A stretch of 64,000 nucleotides of DNA from an uncultured Granulosicoccus sp. GTDB lineage: Bacteria; Pseudomonadota; Gammaproteobacteria; Granulosicoccales; Granulosicoccaceae. Where the stretch lies: NCBI GenBank assembly GCA_947492525.1, contig CANLNQ010000008.1:62001-126000 (forward strand), read 5' to 3'. This document shows positions 63,405 through 64,000 of the stretch, one piece after another. Under the pieces are notes generated by a model that made no database searches, was not told where the DNA came from, and was given only the letters and a program-made list of their open reading frames with translations. Within the stretch, counting starts at the first letter, position 1. Each line of letters opens with the position of its first letter. The position numbers and the translations under genes were made by a program.

Positions 63405-63815
63405 CTACAGATAATCATCGTCACCAATCGAGTCGTCCACCACGTCATCCATGATGAAAGCCTCCCAATCTTCCAGCACTTCCCGGAAGTGCTTCAGGGC
63501 AACGTGATAGGACTCGCTGGAGGGCTGTTCCGGAGACGTTTTGGAGGCGCCGCTTTCTGCCGCATCGATGGCGGCAACGGGTGTCAATGTGACGCCCTGA
63601 GTATCGATGATGACCTGGTGAGCATTGCCGATGAACTCGCGAGAATCATCCGAGCCATCTTCTATGGCGGTCAGATCATCCATCAAGTCTCGACAGATAT
63701 GATCACTTCCCTGGACATCGGTCTCAAGGAAACTCATCAGCATTTTCTCGGCAGCGGGTCCGCGGGCCTTGGGGCTACCGTCAGTGTCAAAGAAAAACTT
63801 GTGATTTCGGGCCAT
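63405..63815 (-). CDS. Hypothetical acidic protein, possibly YacL-like (UPF0231)
   Basis: A product of about 136 residues, strongly acidic. It begins ARNHKFFFDTDGSPKARG and ends KHFREVLEDWEAFIMDDV plus an Asp-rich tail. The layout (aromatic F-x-D start, central IGNAHQVIIDTQGVTL, helical HFREVLEDW near the end) resembles E. coli YacL, but the similarity is weak and includes an extra Ser/Pro/Glu linker. ATG 63815 is used; an in-frame ATG at 63830 is an alternative. It is the last gene in the window; the remaining bases to 64000 show nothing. Confidence 0.55.
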   Translation of the reverse strand: MARNHKFFFDTDGSPKARGPAAEKMLMSFLETDVQGSDHICRDLMDDLTAIEDGSDDSREFIGNAHQVIIDTQGVTLTPVAAIDAAESGASKTSPEQPSSESYHVALKHFREVLEDWEAFIMDDVVDDSIGDDDYL

Positions 63816-64000
63816 CTTCCTGAGGGTCATTGTGTTGGCGCACGCTAACCGCGCGCTTTCCATATCCTACTCAAACTGAGATGAAATACCAGTGTCAACC
63901 GACATTAGTGAGGAATTTTCTGGTTATACCGAGTGTCATAATCGTGACTTGTCGCTTGAATCGAGTTCAGATGCCAACTTTTGTGAATCAGAAGCCATGT

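Overview
The window looks like chromosomal DNA of a moderately GC-rich marine-type gammaproteobacterium. The strongest evidence is a conserved housekeeping block: hemA-prfA-prmC reads leftward, and a TPR protein, lolB, ispE, tRNA-Gln, prs, rplY, pth and ychF read rightward from the same divergent region. This is the gene order around hemA/lolB/ipk in Pseudomonas and relatives. A high-potential iron-sulfur protein (HiPIP), an olefin (ole) cluster, a Do-type protease and calcium-binding TSP3 lipoproteins fit a large-genome Chromatiales/Granulosicoccaceae-like organism, but that finer placement is only a guess.

Layout. 1-2533: the end of acyl-carrier-protein phosphodiesterase, then polyphosphate kinase. 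2530-12901: the housekeeping block. 12908-17244: an altered NasA-like molybdoenzyme, a LysR regulator and a membrane protein. 17341: tRNA-Met. 17527-27957: a two-component system divergent from a five-gene run (three glycosyltransferases, an ABC exporter and a two-domain APH-fold kinase). 28112-36858, mostly leftward: a DPE2-like 4-alpha-glucanotransferase with an HD protein, a YitT membrane protein, TruC, a NnrU-like methyltransferase, lactate permease, YaiI and a small secreted protein, with a 15-bp minisatellite. 37089-37979: a solitary IS1-related transposase-like gene. 38159-43064: long-chain olefin genes oleA, fused oleBC, and oleD. 43073-48295: a giant DUF4011-helicase-Vsr-like nuclease with the architecture of the Hhe anti-phage protein. 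48763-55091: two lipoproteins, an FAD oxidoreductase, a TauE/SafE exporter and a Do protease. 55253-57792: a two-gene unit (soluble protein plus four-helix membrane protein) and a response regulator with a degenerate receiver. 57849-63815: RNase J-like hydrolase, CorC-type protein, YedI, HiPIP with a Fur-box-like site upstream, a 59-residue ORF, a DUF937 protein and a possible YacL-like protein.

How genes work together. HemA, RF1 and PrmC form a translationally coupled operon. The TPR protein, LolB and IspE lead into tRNA-Gln, PRPP synthase, L25 and peptidyl-tRNA hydrolase. The glycosyltransferase/exporter/kinase run looks like one pathway that builds and exports a glycosylated compound, possibly controlled by the divergent two-component system. 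OleA condenses two acyl chains, OleD reduces the product, and the OleC and OleB halves of the fusion close and decarboxylate a beta-lactone to give a long internal alkene.

Most interesting points: the missing Mo-ligand cysteine and missing C-terminal domain in the NasA homologue; the uncharacterised export cluster; the unnamed soluble/4-TM pair; the Hhe-like gene; the oleBC fusion; and several short tandem repeats, two of which straddle stop codons.
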